DNA from: an uncultured Verrucomicrobiales bacterium
Lineage (GTDB): Bacteria; Verrucomicrobiota; Verrucomicrobiia; Limisphaerales; Palsa-1400
Length of the DNA: 36,024 nucleotides
Reading direction: 5' to 3'
Assembly: GCA_903927905.1 (NCBI GenBank)
Contig: CAIYOY010000024.1
Location: 1 to 36,024, forward strand
Below the pieces are notes generated by a model. The model did no database searches. It was not told the origin of the DNA and saw only the letters and a list, made by a program, of their open reading frames with translations. Shown piece by piece: positions 1 through 8,030 of this stretch (positions are counted from its first letter, which is position 1; each line of letters starts with the position of its first letter). Made by a program: the position numbers and the translations under genes.

Positions 1-4
1 CCCC

Positions 5-26
5 GGCGCGCACGGAGTGACGCGCC
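5..26. repeat. GC-rich hairpin downstream of the kinase/pyrophosphorylase gene
   Basis: The arms GGCGCG (5-10) and CGCGCC (21-26) pair perfectly, and CAC/GTG extends the stem inside with one bulged base. It lies 18 bp beyond the stop codon of the minus-strand gene at 45-3356. There is no T-run after the stem in the minus direction, so it is not a classical intrinsic terminator. It could be a REP-like dispersed palindrome or a weak transcript end. Confidence 0.4.
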
Positions 27-44
27 CTACCTATCAAATCAAAG

Positions 45-3000
45 TTATTTCCACTGGCATAACGACTCCACATAGGCCGCCGAACCATCCCTCAGCCATC
101 CATCAAGCTGCGCCTGATCCTTGAGCTGCTGCCCGCGCAAGCGCGGGACGACGAAGAAACGGCAATCCACTTCCGGCAAGGCGCTCATGTCGCCCCAGAG
201 TTTTTCGAATTGCGCGACCGGGAAAATATCTTCCTGGCCGTGACCCCAGCGTTTTTTTACGTCTTTCAGGGTAACGTAGGCAGGCATGCGGGCAGCGAGT
301 TTTCGGACAGCAGCGGCAACCTTGTCAGCGTTGGGCAGGTCGGCTGCGGTCAGCTCAAGAACGGCCAGCAGTTTATGGATATCAATCCATGTGCTCAGAG
401 TGTTGTAGTATGAAAGCTTGAATTCATCTTCTTCGCGCGGCATGGCCAGCCCTTCCAACAAACGGACGCGACCATTGACGCGGGCGAGGCCGCCGCCGCG
501 ATCTTCGATGCGGCGGGTGATGACCTCGAAAGAAAGACACGCGCCCTCGCGAATGTGCAAGCCGAGCAAGCCGGGATCCACATCGGCGCCAAGCGTGTCT
601 ATGTTGCGCAGGAAAAGATATTTTAATTGCGGACGTTCAGTCAGCAGGCGCAGCAGAACGCCGTTACGCAGGAGGTTGGAAATTTCGTACCAATGGCCGA
701 CGGGATGGAGGCATTGGGCTGGGACATTGTCGGTATAATCGTTCCCCTCCCCGGCCTGTTGCGCCCAGCCGATAAGCGCAGTGTGCAAACTTTCGCGGAC
801 TTTCTGAGCCTGCTGGTCGAGCAGTTGCTGGGGCATTTCTTCCCAGAGGAAACGGAGGTCACGCTCCATCGGAATCATGCGCAGACCGATCGCTTTACCG
901 GGCGAGAGCAGCAGCGGGCCGTCGTAGTCGTAATTTTTTTGCCGGGCCAAAAAGGATTCAATCGGCCCATGTGTCAAATAGCTGGTGGAAACGATATTAG
1001 GCACCGACATACCATGCAATGCACCGATGCGGCGGCCTTTGGCCAGATGAACTTCCAGAAAAGTGCGATGGCGACCGCCGAGTTTGCAGAAGGGATGCAG
1101 CGCTTTGACCACACCGGCCCCCTGCGTCCAGCGACTGCCTACGCCCGCCGCCAAAGTCATGACGGCCACTTCGCCATTGGCCAAAGCTTTTTTGCCCAGG
1201 TCCTCCGACAATTTGCCCGTGGCATCAATGACGTCCCCGGGCTGGACGTCTTCAATTTTGGTCGCAGTGGGCAAACGGTTTTGCGCAAGGCCGATGCGTC
1301 CGTCTTTCAGGTCGGCACGGATTTGCTCGTGCTGGGCGCGGTCAAAGCCGTTTTGTTCCAACAGAGTTGTTATCGTTTGGCCGGTGGCAGCTTCACGTTT
1401 CGCCCGCGGCATGAGCCGATCCAAAACGTCCTGAATGGCGCTGCCCAATTCGGGGTGATTGCGGCTGGAAGTGGCAAATTTATCCAGTTCGGCGCGGCGA
1501 AGGGGCGGCAGCGTGTCGGGATCGAGTTTGAGCAACTGCGGCACGACGAGCGCATAGTAGTGCTGCGGCAATAATGATTCCTCGCCGCGCAGCAGATCGG
1601 CCCAGGTGCCGCGTTCGTTGATGGCGAAATCATAAACGACCGGCTCCATCGCGAAAGGCAGCGCGCTTTCCAATTCGCGTTTGGCGCCACTCATGATCTC
1701 CTGCAATTTCGCCTGGGCTTTCTGCTTTTGTTCCGGCTTGAAAATAAATCCCATGCCGCCGCCCGACATGCCTCCGAGCATCCAAAAACCCCAGAAATCC
1801 TGACCGAACTCCGCCTGCACGCGTTGCAGCAAAGTCTCGGTGTAAAAGTTGCTGGCCCAGGGAATAATGGTTTGCAATGGGCCATGGAAATTGCGCGAAG
1901 TGGCCGCGCCGATTTTTTTGACATCGTTCTCGCGGATGGCCGAAAGAATCTGGTCGAGGATACCAAGCGCTTCCTGGCGGCCTTTCCATTCGGCTTCGGA
2001 ACGCAGCAGATATTTTTCGGTGACCATTTCGAGGATCGGGCCGACGTTTTGGGCCATGCCACCATGGACGAGAACGAGGCTCTCCTGCAATTTTTGACGG
2101 ACTTCGGCCGAGGCTTCGTTTAAGTCAAACACACGATGAGTGGGCATCAATCGCCCGCGACTCAACCCAAATTCCGGATCACCCTCCCCGGCGAGTGCGC
2201 CCTGGATCAATTTCATCCCCGGCCAAACGCCGCCCGAATCCTGCCAACCGCCGCCGGAACCGCCGATCCATTCGCCCAGAATGGCGCGGGCCAAAACCAA
2301 TCGGCGCTCATTTTCCTGCAAGCCACCTTCGAGCGATTGCGCCTGGCTGGTCGCACGCATGCAGACGGAAATCAGAGCGGCGAGCAAATTTGTTGACACA
2401 GCCAGGCGCGAGCCTTTGGGAATGTCATTGACGTTGCTGATCAGCTCCAAACCGCGTCCCGGGCCGACGACCTGTGCCAGCAAGTCCGCCAGGTTTTGGC
2501 CGGAGCCTTCGATGCCTGGGGGGACGATGCCCGAGGCAATGACGGCGGCTTTGAGCAGGCCGAGGTAATCTTTGGCGAAGTCAAACACTTCAGCCAGATT
2601 GCTGATGTCCGCGACCGCGCCAAGATCCACACTGCTCAGACGCAGAACCGGTTCTTCGATGACGCGCAAGTAAACCTCAATCGGCGGTTTCGGCGCGGTA
2701 TCGCGACCGCGCACGGCGAGGTCAATGGAAACGTTCAGCACTTTCGCGCCTTCGGGATAATCCATGCCGAGAAAGAAAATATCGCTCCACGCGCTGTGGG
2801 TGAGGTCCATGCGGACGGGCGTGAGTTCGCGCAAGACCGGATAGCTGCCATCGACGGCGCGTTGTAAAAGTTCGGGGCGGATGCGCAAGGGTTGATCGGC
2901 CGGATGCCCCATGCGGAACATCCATTGATTACCACGCACGGAACGAACACTGCGCCGGACCTGGTCCGCAAGCGTTTGGATCCCGAGCCGATAATACGCC

Positions 3001-3356
3001 GAAGCCAGTGCGCTGGAAATGCCGTCGCTCGGACCTTCCGCGTGTTGCAAGGCGAGAAAAACTTCGATGGCTTCGGCGAAGCGGCGTTGCAACAGATATT
3101 CGTAGCCCTTGAAGGGAACGAGGCTGCGCGATTTCATTTCCGGTTTCAGCGGCAGATGAAAACGATGGATGGCGTAAAGGAAGAACAACGCGCGGACGCG
3201 TTCGTAAAGATTCTCACTCGTCTGCCGAAATTTTTCCAGATCCTGACACTCCGCGAGCAATTCGGCCAGGGAAGCGTTGCGGCAAAAGGCGTCGAGCGAC
3301 TGGTTGCGAGTCGCGGGGTCCGAAGCGGTGATGATTTGACTGAGCCGGGCGGGCAT
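45..3356 (-). CDS. Fusion of fucokinase-like GHMP kinase and UDP-sugar pyrophosphorylase (UGPase family)
   Basis: A 1103-residue cytoplasmic protein. Residues 1-180 are helical and unassigned. Residues about 181-590 look like the GHMP kinase module of L-fucokinases: [12 protein letters not shown] at 181-192, [11 protein letters not shown] at 313-323, [12 protein letters not shown] at 365-376 and [10 protein letters not shown] at 528-537. Residues about 700-1103 look like the eukaryote-type UGPase/UDP-sugar pyrophosphorylase fold, with a nucleotide loop [17 protein letters not shown] at 735-751, then [19 protein letters not shown] and [10 protein letters not shown]. In the known bifunctional FKP protein the pyrophosphorylase comes first and makes GDP-fucose; here the kinase comes first and the partner is a UTP-type enzyme. 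I infer kinase-then-uridylyltransfer salvage of an unknown sugar. The glycine-rich GHMP motifs are altered (GSRLAVST for GSGLGTSS), so kinase activity is uncertain. It starts 3 bp after the stop of the GalU-like gene, which implies coupled translation. Confidence 0.85.
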   Translation of the reverse strand: MPARLSQIITASDPATRNQSLDAFCRNASLAELLAECQDLEKFRQTSENLYERVRALFFLYAIHRFHLPLKPEMKSRSLVPFKGYEYLLQRRFAEAIEVFLALQHAEGPSDGISSALASAYYRLGIQTLADQVRRSVRSVRGNQWMFRMGHPADQPLRIRPELLQRAVDGSYPVLRELTPVRMDLTHSAWSDIFFLGMDYPEGAKVLNVSIDLAVRGRDTAPKPPIEVYLRVIEEPVLRLSSVDLGAVADISNLAEVFDFAKDYLGLLKAAVIASGIVPPGIEGSGQNLADLLAQVVGPGRGLELISNVNDIPKGSRLAVSTNLLAALISVCMRATSQAQSLEGGLQENERRLVLARAILGEWIGGSGGGWQDSGGVWPGMKLIQGALAGEGDPEFGLSRGRLMPTHRVFDLNEASAEVRQKLQESLVLVHGGMAQNVGPILEMVTEKYLLRSEAEWKGRQEALGILDQILSAIRENDVKKIGAATSRNFHGPLQTIIPWASNFYTETLLQRVQAEFGQDFWGFWMLGGMSGGGMGFIFKPEQKQKAQAKLQEIMSGAKRELESALPFAMEPVVYDFAINERGTWADLLRGEESLLPQHYYALVVPQLLKLDPDTLPPLRRAELDKFATSSRNHPELGSAIQDVLDRLMPRAKREAATGQTITTLLEQNGFDRAQHEQIRADLKDGRIGLAQNRLPTATKIEDVQPGDVIDATGKLSEDLGKKALANGEVAVMTLAAGVGSRWTQGAGVVKALHPFCKLGGRHRTFLEVHLAKGRRIGALHGMSVPNIVSTSYLTHGPIESFLARQKNYDYDGPLLLSPGKAIGLRMIPMERDLRFLWEEMPQQLLDQQAQKVRESLHTALIGWAQQAGEGNDYTDNVPAQCLHPVGHWYEISNLLRNGVLLRLLTERPQLKYLFLRNIDTLGADVDPGLLGLHIREGACLSFEVITRRIEDRGGGLARVNGRVRLLEGLAMPREEDEFKLSYYNTLSTWIDIHKLLAVLELTAADLPNADKVAAAVRKLAARMPAYVTLKDVKKRWGHGQEDIFPVAQFEKLWGDMSALPEVDCRFFVVPRLRGQQLKDQAQLDGWLRDGSAAYVESLCQWK

Positions 3357-3359
3357 ACC

Positions 3360-4199
3360 TTATTCGCCTTTGACGGCCAGCATTTCCACGAGGTTGGACA
3401 GGACTTCGTCGCGATCTTTGCCGTCGAAGGCCAGAGCAAGTTGCGCGGTGAGCAGACCGTATTTGACTCCGATATCATAACGGCGTCCATGCAGTTCGAG
3501 TGCAAGGTAACGTTCTTTCGCGCTCAACTTGCTCAAGGCGGCACTGAGCGTCAGACCGTTGTTCGAGGTGGCGGTCAATTCTCCAAGCAGTTGCATCGCG
3601 GTCGGCGTCAAAACGTGCATGCCGAAAAAACAAAGATAACGGCCGGCGCGCAAACCGGGCACGATCAAACGCTGCTCCGCCTCGGTGGGGGTCGGTTTTT
3701 CGAGAACACTTTCCACCTGGTATAGCTTCTGGCGTCCAGGAACCAATCGTCCGCCGACTGCGCCATAAAATGGCAGTTTGCTTTCGTGCGTCGCCTGCAC
3801 AGCGGAAACGGCGCAGGATTCGGCCTTGGCCATTTCCACTAATTGTTGCGCACACCCTTTGACCTCACGACTGACATAAAGATGATCTCCCACCAGCAGC
3901 AGAAAAGCCTGATTGGCCGCGAAGTCCTTGGCGCATTGCACCGCGTGGCCGTAACCGCGCGGCTCGGGTTGTTCGACGAATTGGATGCGGTTGGCGTGCG
4001 GCCCGGCGGCGGCGCGATAGGCATTTTGATCACCGGGATGGATGACCACACACATCTCCTCGATGCCGGTCTTCAAGACCTCTTCGATGATGATGGTCAG
4101 CGCCGTTTTTTGCGAGCCATCGCGATCCACCAGCGTTTGCAACGGCAGAGTGCGCTGATTCTTGCCGGCCGCCGTAATAATTGCTTTCTTGATGTCCAC
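3360..4199 (-). CDS. GalU-like nucleotidyltransferase (divergent UTP--glucose-1-phosphate uridylyltransferase type)
   Basis: A 279-residue soluble protein with the Rossmann-like NTP-transferase fold: [13 protein letters not shown] at the N-terminus, then [19 protein letters not shown] and [12 protein letters not shown], the acidic metal-site region typical of Gal[17 protein letters not shown] also fits GalU-type enzymes. GalU normally has GLGTR followed by a PKEMLP segment; here these are GKNQR and DRDGSQK, so the substrate may not be glucose-1-phosphate. The start codon is GTG at 4197-4199, chosen because it directly precedes the first beta strand. It is the first gene of a two-gene operon with the kinase/pyrophosphorylase fusion, 3 bp apart. 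The operon therefore carries two different sugar-1-phosphate nucleotidyltransferase folds. The family is clear, the exact substrate is not. Confidence 0.8.
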   Translation of the reverse strand: MDIKKAIITAAGKNQRTLPLQTLVDRDGSQKTALTIIIEEVLKTGIEEMCVVIHPGDQNAYRAAAGPHANRIQFVEQPEPRGYGHAVQCAKDFAANQAFLLLVGDHLYVSREVKGCAQQLVEMAKAESCAVSAVQATHESKLPFYGAVGGRLVPGRQKLYQVESVLEKPTPTEAEQRLIVPGLRAGRYLCFFGMHVLTPTAMQLLGELTATSNNGLTLSAALSKLSAKERYLALELHGRRYDIGVKYGLLTAQLALAFDGKDRDEVLSNLVEMLAVKGE

Positions 4200-4245
4200 G
4201 GAAAATGAATTTGTTTACTGGCCGGCAAGGGTGTCATGTTCGTCC

Positions 4246-4437
4246 CGTGGCGTCAATGTCATCGAAGACAAAGGAAAAGGGTTTTCCCTTGCGGAACCCT
4301 GCACCTTAGTCAACGGCCTGATCAACATGAGAAAACGCGCGGAAGCGATCAAAGGGACTTTTGAAATTTCCAGCCAGCCGGGAAAGGGAACGCGGATTGA
4401 ATTGCGCGTCGCGGTCAGGAACAGCTTGCAGGCCTGA
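4246..4437 (+). pseudogene. C-terminal remnant of a NarL-partner type histidine kinase (HATPase_c end)
   Basis: The reading frame encodes VIEDKGKGFSLAEP, then NMRKRAEAIKGTFEI and PGKGTRIELRV, ending in TGA at 4435-4437. This is the end of the ATP-binding domain of HisKA_3-type sensor kinases: the D-x-G-x-GF box, the G-L-x-NM-x-x-RA segment and the PGxGT box. Nothing resembling the rest of the kinase (dimerisation helix, His box, N box) lies upstream, because the frame runs directly into the start of the GalU-like gene on the other strand. I read it as a decayed fragment. Its spacing between boxes is normal, so the loss appears to be by truncation rather than internal deletion. Confidence 0.6.
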
Positions 4438-4503
4438 TCTGCCCGAAAGGAAGTTTAAAATTGTGAGAGCAAACACCGGACTACCGGCCGAGCCACACCA
4501 AAC

Positions 4504-4812
4504 CTATGGTCCCCGACGCTCGAAAATCACTCCGATGCTCGCAACGAAACATAAAATCGCTATAACCGCAGCAAACCAGGAGACGTATCGCTCCCGCTTC
4601 GTGCGATAAAGGAAAAGCAGAGAAAAGCCCCAAATAACCGGGGGTACCGAAACGACCAGAGGCTGCCAAGAAAAAGTGTCTCTTACCAAAGCCGGCCACA
4701 GGGCTTCCGTCATAGCATACAGGAGCACTGTGACTGCGAGGTAGAGCACCCATCTATCGGTTTTCTTCTTAGCTGTGGCTTCCATATCTTGTCGCCTACC
4801 ATTGATTATCAT
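4504..4812 (-). CDS. Small three-helix membrane protein, unknown function
   Basis: A 102-residue protein with three predicted hydrophobic helices: WVLYLAVTVLLYAMTEALW, LVVSVPPVIWGFSLLFLY and VSWFAAVIAILCFVASIGVI. Basic stretches (KKKTDR before helix 1, RTKRER after helix 2) suggest topology by the positive-inside rule. I do not recognise a family. The start is uncertain: ATG at 4810-4812 has a GGGA about 9 bases upstream, while ATG at 4783-4785 (93 residues, beginning MEATAKKK) gives a more conventional N-terminus. It lies 29 bp downstream of another small membrane-protein gene on the same strand, so the two may be co-transcribed. Confidence 0.55.
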   Translation of the reverse strand: MIINGRRQDMEATAKKKTDRWVLYLAVTVLLYAMTEALWPALVRDTFSWQPLVVSVPPVIWGFSLLFLYRTKRERYVSWFAAVIAILCFVASIGVIFERRGP

Positions 4813-4841
4813 GGAATCAATTCCCAGATTCTCAATCTTTG

Positions 4842-4991
4842 CTATTTCTTGCGCCCCATCACAACGCCGATAGCCACGCCAAATGGTAATCCAACGGCCA
4901 TTAAACCCATGTTGTGAAAGGCTGCGCTAATCGCCACTCCGAAACAAAGACCCAAACTGAGGCCAATAGCTATGTATTGCGACTTGTTCAT
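4842..4991 (-). CDS. Very small glycine-rich membrane protein
   Basis: A 49-residue protein beginning MNKSQYIAIGLSLGLCFGVA. Two hydrophobic segments rich in small residues with G-x-x-x-G-like spacing are followed by the basic tail GRKK. Short proteins of this pattern (polar start, two glycine-zipper-like helices, basic end) are widespread in bacteria and usually hypothetical. The frame stays open upstream to a GTG at 5055-5057, but the ATG at 4989-4991 removes an odd hydrophilic extension and is preferred. Function is unknown; a role in membrane packing is only a guess. Confidence 0.5.
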   Translation of the reverse strand: MNKSQYIAIGLSLGLCFGVAISAAFHNMGLMAVGLPFGVAIGVVMGRKK

Positions 4992-5058
4992 GCTTAAACA
5001 GTAAACCAAATTCCTTCCATCAGTCAAACCAGAGATGAAAACGGCAACTCTATACACC

Positions 5059-5355
5059 CTAAAGTCGCGGAATCCCTTCCTGATGACCGTCCCAAAGCCG
5101 CAAAATTTCCACGGTCTTCAACTCAGGCAACACCCGGTAAAATACTTTGAAATGTTCTTTGATGATGAACCGCCTGATTTCCCAACGTTGCCGAACCCTG
5201 GGATGTCTTTCCGGGAAGAAAGAGAGATTCTCAGAAGTTTTGATCACGGTTTCTCCGAAGCGCACAGCCGCGGTTGGGTCGTGAACGGCGATTCGTCTGA
5301 CGATGATTTCGAGATCTTCCAGGAAAGACTCTTTGAAAATTACTTTGAAGTCCAT
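5059..5355 (-). CDS. RelE/ParE-superfamily toxin
   Basis: A 98-residue basic protein with the ParE/RelE layout: an N-terminal strand (MDFKVIFKESFLEDLEII), two helices carrying AAVRFGETVIKTSENLSFFP, then PRVRQRWEIRRFIIKEHFKVFYRV and a final strand VEILRLWDGHQ. RHPRVR plus F-K-V-F-Y-R-V are hallmarks of ParE-like plasmid-stabilisation proteins. Such toxins act on gyrase (ParE) or ribosome-bound mRNA (RelE); the sequence does not decide which. The gene overlaps the upstream antitoxin gene by 16 bp, the normal antitoxin-first order, so translation is probably coupled. Confidence 0.8.
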   Translation of the reverse strand: MDFKVIFKESFLEDLEIIVRRIAVHDPTAAVRFGETVIKTSENLSFFPERHPRVRQRWEIRRFIIKEHFKVFYRVLPELKTVEILRLWDGHQEGIPRL

Positions 5356-5591
5356 TGCTTCACCCGTTCCCGAACTTCATTGGCAGAATATCCTTTGGCC
5401 GGCTGACTGTTTGCCTTGGTAATGGCTTCGTCCAATGACTTCAACAGAATTGCGTCTTCCTCGCTGCACTCATTCAAAACAGATGCGCCACCTTCCTTCG
5501 AGACAAAGGCTGTCCACGATTTCATCGCCAGCCGGTGAAGCTCATCGGCCGTCAGATGATCTAATTCCGCCTCAATTTCGCGAAAGCTCAT
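5340..5591 (-). CDS. Putative antitoxin of the ParE-like module (addiction-module-component type)
   Basis: An 83-residue acidic, helical protein. The N-terminal part, FREIEAELDHLTADELHRLA, resembles the start of addiction module component proteins (TIGR02574 type), and the C-terminus KGYSANEVRERVKQWTSK looks like the toxin-binding tail. I chose the ATG at 5589-5591 over a TTG at 5598-5600 because it follows a GGGTG and gives the usual start length. It lies upstream of and overlaps the toxin gene by 16 bp. Antitoxins of this class usually repress their own promoter, but no operator could be identified with confidence. Assignment rests on size, charge, order and weak similarity. Confidence 0.65.
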   Translation of the reverse strand: MSFREIEAELDHLTADELHRLAMKSWTAFVSKEGGASVLNECSEEDAILLKSLDEAITKANSQPAKGYSANEVRERVKQWTSK

Positions 5592-5691
5592 GACACCCAA
5601 ATATAGCCAAATAAGATGCCATGCGCAATCCCATGTTCATTGACAATTTGTATTGTCGCCATCTGCTCCTTCGCCTACAACCGTTCCATTC

Positions 5692-6945
5692 ATGCCCGCG
5701 CCCACTGATACGCTAGCTTCCAGCCATGAAAAATGGCTCGTGCTGTCCGCCGCTTTTCTCGGCTGGATGTTCGATGGTCTCGAAATGGGCATCTTTCCGC
5801 TGGCGGCGCGACCGGCCTTGCAAGATCTTTTGCATACCAGCGATGACAAGTTGATCGGACAGTGGATGGGCGCGGTGACGGCATTGTTTCTGATCGGCGC
5901 GGCTTGTGGCGGGTTTGTTTTTGGCTGGCTCGGCGACCGGTTCGGCCGGGTGCGGACGATGATCTGGAGCGTGCTGACTTATTCTATTTTCACCGGCTTG
6001 TGTTATTTCGCATCGGCCCCCTGGCAACTGGGGGTGTTGAGATTTGTCGCGGCCCTGGGCATGGGCGGCGAATGGGCGCTGGGCGTGGCACTGGTGATGG
6101 AGTTTTGGCCCGAACAAAAACGGCCGTTGTTAGCCGGAGCCATCGGGGCGGCTTCTAATGTCGGTTTTGGTTTGATTGCAGTGTTGGGATTATTTTTCAA
6201 AATCACGACTCATTCCTGGCGATGGATCATGTTGGCGGGGGCGGCTCCGGCCCTGCTGAGTTTGTTCATCAATTTTTTTGTGCCGGAATCAAAACGCTGG
6301 CAGGCTGCGGTGGAAAAAGAAAAGAGCCATCCGTATCGAGAGGTGTTTTCTCCCCGCCTGCTCAAAACCACTTTGCTGGCCATCTCCTTTGCGTCGGTGG
6401 CCTTGATCGGAACCTGGGGCTCCGTGCAATGGATTCCGACCTGGGTCAATAAAATGACTGCGGGAACAACTATTCCCCATCCGGCGGCAACCACTCAGGT
6501 GGTGGAGGCGATCGGCGCGATTGTGGGCTGTTTTATGGGTTCGCTGTTGTGCGTTCGTTTTGGTCGGCGCTGGACTTATTTTGGGTTGTGCGCCAGCTCG
6601 TGGCTGATCTGCACAATCTTATTCACCCGCTTCTCGTCCTATGATACTGGATGGTTTTTATTGGTCGCGGCCCTGGCCAGCGCGGCGACCGCAGCCTTTT
6701 ACGGTTGGCTGCCGCTTTATCTGCCGGAATTATTTCCCACGCGCATCCGGGCTACGGGCCAGGGCATCTGTTTTAATTTCGGACGAATCCTGGCGGCGGC
6801 AGGCGCGATTTATCAGGGAAACCTGGTAAAAGCTTACGAAGGCAGCTATGCGAAAGCCGGAGCCACCATTGTTTTGGTCTATTTCGCCGGCATGGTTTTG
6901 ATCTGGTTTGCGCCGGAAACCAAAGGAAAGCCACTGCCGGAATAA
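5692..6945 (+). CDS. MFS transporter, sugar-acid/sialate-type proton symporter branch
   Basis: A 417-residue inner-membrane protein with about 12 hydrophobic helices. Helix 1 carries GWMFDGLEMGIFPL, close to the GWMFDGYD pattern of sialate and aromatic/organic-acid symporters. The loop between helices 2 and 3 holds the MFS signature GWLGDRFGRVRTM. The second half has PELFPTRIRATGQGICFNFGR, the PE-x-x-PT-x-x-R motif of the sugar/organic-acid MFS group. A TTG at 5653 would add 13 residues, but the ATG at 5692 leaves a short normal cytoplasmic N-terminus. The neighbours (a toxin-antitoxin module upstream, purM downstream) give no hint about substrate, and none is claimed. Confidence 0.85.
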   Translation: MPAPTDTLASSHEKWLVLSAAFLGWMFDGLEMGIFPLAARPALQDLLHTSDDKLIGQWMGAVTALFLIGAACGGFVFGWLGDRFGRVRTMIWSVLTYSIFTGLCYFASAPWQLGVLRFVAALGMGGEWALGVALVMEFWPEQKRPLLAGAIGAASNVGFGLIAVLGLFFKITTHSWRWIMLAGAAPALLSLFINFFVPESKRWQAAVEKEKSHPYREVFSPRLLKTTLLAISFASVALIGTWGSVQWIPTWVNKMTAGTTIPHPAATTQVVEAIGAIVGCFMGSLLCVRFGRRWTYFGLCASSWLICTILFTRFSSYDTGWFLLVAALASAATAAFYGWLPLYLPELFPTRIRATGQGICFNFGRILAAAGAIYQGNLVKAYEGSYAKAGATIVLVYFAGMVLIWFAPETKGKPLPE

Positions 6946-6950
6946 AAAAT

Positions 6951-6983
6951 TTCGTGTCCATTCGGGTTCATTCGTGGTTAATT
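6951..6983 (+). repeat. Leader motif of three 10-bp units ending in GGTTAATT, just before purM
   Basis: Three consecutive 10-mers TTCGTGTCCA, TTCGGGTTCA and TTCGTGGTTA occupy 6951-6980. The motif ends in GGTTAATT (6976-6983), nine bases before the purM ATG at 6993. A different but similarly built motif precedes the gene at 9447. It could be a dispersed repeat or a translation/regulatory leader; no Shine-Dalgarno is visible in its place. Confidence 0.45.
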
Positions 6984-6992
6984 TTCCCCCGC

Positions 6993-8030
6993 ATGAAACA
7001 AAAAGCTTATGCTGCTGCGGGCGTGGACATTGATCTGGGCAACCGGGTCAAGGCCACCCTGCCCCAATTGCTCGCCTCGACTCATCGCCGCGAGGTGCTC
7101 GGCAAGGTCGGCGGGTTCGGCGGACTGTTCGCGCTGGACACCAAAAAATACCGCGAACCGGTCTTGGTCTCCAGCGCCGATGGCGTCGGGACGAAATTGA
7201 AGATCGCCTTCGCCATGGATCGCCACGACACGGTGGGCGAAGATCTGGTCAATCATTGTGTCAATGACATCGCCGTGCTGGGCGCGGAACCACTTTTCTT
7301 TTTGGATTACATTGGTACGGGCAAATTGAAGCCCCATGTTTTCAAGGAGTTGATTCAAGGATTTGTACGTGGATGTGTCGGCAACAACTGTTCGCTGATC
7401 GGCGGTGAAACGGCGCAGATGCCCGGATTTTATCAGGATGGCGAGTACGACGTGAGCGGAACCATTGTTGGCGTGGTGGAAAAATCGAAGATGCTCAATG
7501 GGAAGAGCATTCGACCGGGCGATGCAGTCATCGGCTTGGCTTCGAGCGGGCTTCATACCAATGGTTATTCTCTCGCGCGAAAGATTTTCTTTGAAAAGTT
7601 AAAGCTCAAGCCGACCAGTCGCGTGGCGGAATTGAAGAACACCATTGGCGATGAATTGCTGAAGGTCCACGTCAGTTACGGGATGCTGGTGCAGAAGTTG
7701 TTGAAAAAATTTCCGGGCAAAATCAAAGGACTGGCGCACATCACCGGCGGTGGTTTTGTGGATAACATTCCGCGTGTGCTGCCGAAGAATTGCGATGTGA
7801 TGGTTCACAAACATACGTGGGATATGCTGCCCATTTTCCAAATGATCGAGGCCAAAGGCGGCGTGGATGATGCCGAACTTTATGAGGTGTTCAATATGGG
7901 CATCGGCATGACGGTGATCGTCCCGGCGGATAAGGCGGATGCGATTTTGAAATTTATTCGCGCGCAAAAGCAAGCCGCCTGGTTTATCGGCGAAGTCGTG
8001 CGCGGCAGCGGAAAGGCGAAGGTTGTTTGA
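6993..8030 (+). CDS. purM: Phosphoribosylformylglycinamidine cyclo-ligase (AIR synthetase)
   Basis: A 345-residue cytoplasmic enzyme, the same length as E. coli PurM. It closes formylglycinamidine ribonucleotide to aminoimidazole ribonucleotide with ATP in de novo purine synthesis. Family marks in order: YAAAGVDIDLGN at the N-terminus, FGGLFAL, the ATP-site segment SSADGVGTKLK, DLVNHCVNDIAVLGAEPLFF, LIGGETAQMPGFY and the C-terminal domain HITGGGFVDNIPRVLP. The ATG at 6993 was chosen over an upstream in-frame start because the extra residues would translate the leader repeat. Its stop codon overlaps the tyrS start by one base (TGATG), so the two genes are translationally coupled, although they belong to different pathways. 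Confidence 0.96.
   Translation: MKQKAYAAAGVDIDLGNRVKATLPQLLASTHRREVLGKVGGFGGLFALDTKKYREPVLVSSADGVGTKLKIAFAMDRHDTVGEDLVNHCVNDIAVLGAEPLFFLDYIGTGKLKPHVFKELIQGFVRGCVGNNCSLIGGETAQMPGFYQDGEYDVSGTIVGVVEKSKMLNGKSIRPGDAVIGLASSGLHTNGYSLARKIFFEKLKLKPTSRVAELKNTIGDELLKVHVSYGMLVQKLLKKFPGKIKGLAHITGGGFVDNIPRVLPKNCDVMVHKHTWDMLPIFQMIEAKGGVDDAELYEVFNMGIGMTVIVPADKADAILKFIRAQKQAAWFIGEVVRGSGKAKVV

Noticed and set aside
627-1574. Long plus-strand open frame (315 codons) opposite the kinase/pyrophosphorylase gene
   Set aside because: Lies wholly antisense to a gene with clear protein motifs; composition looks like a GC-driven shadow and shows no domain or signal.
5640-5645. TTGACA hexamer upstream of the MFS gene as a -35 box
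   Set aside because: No acceptable -10 hexamer at 16-18 bp spacing; left uncalled.
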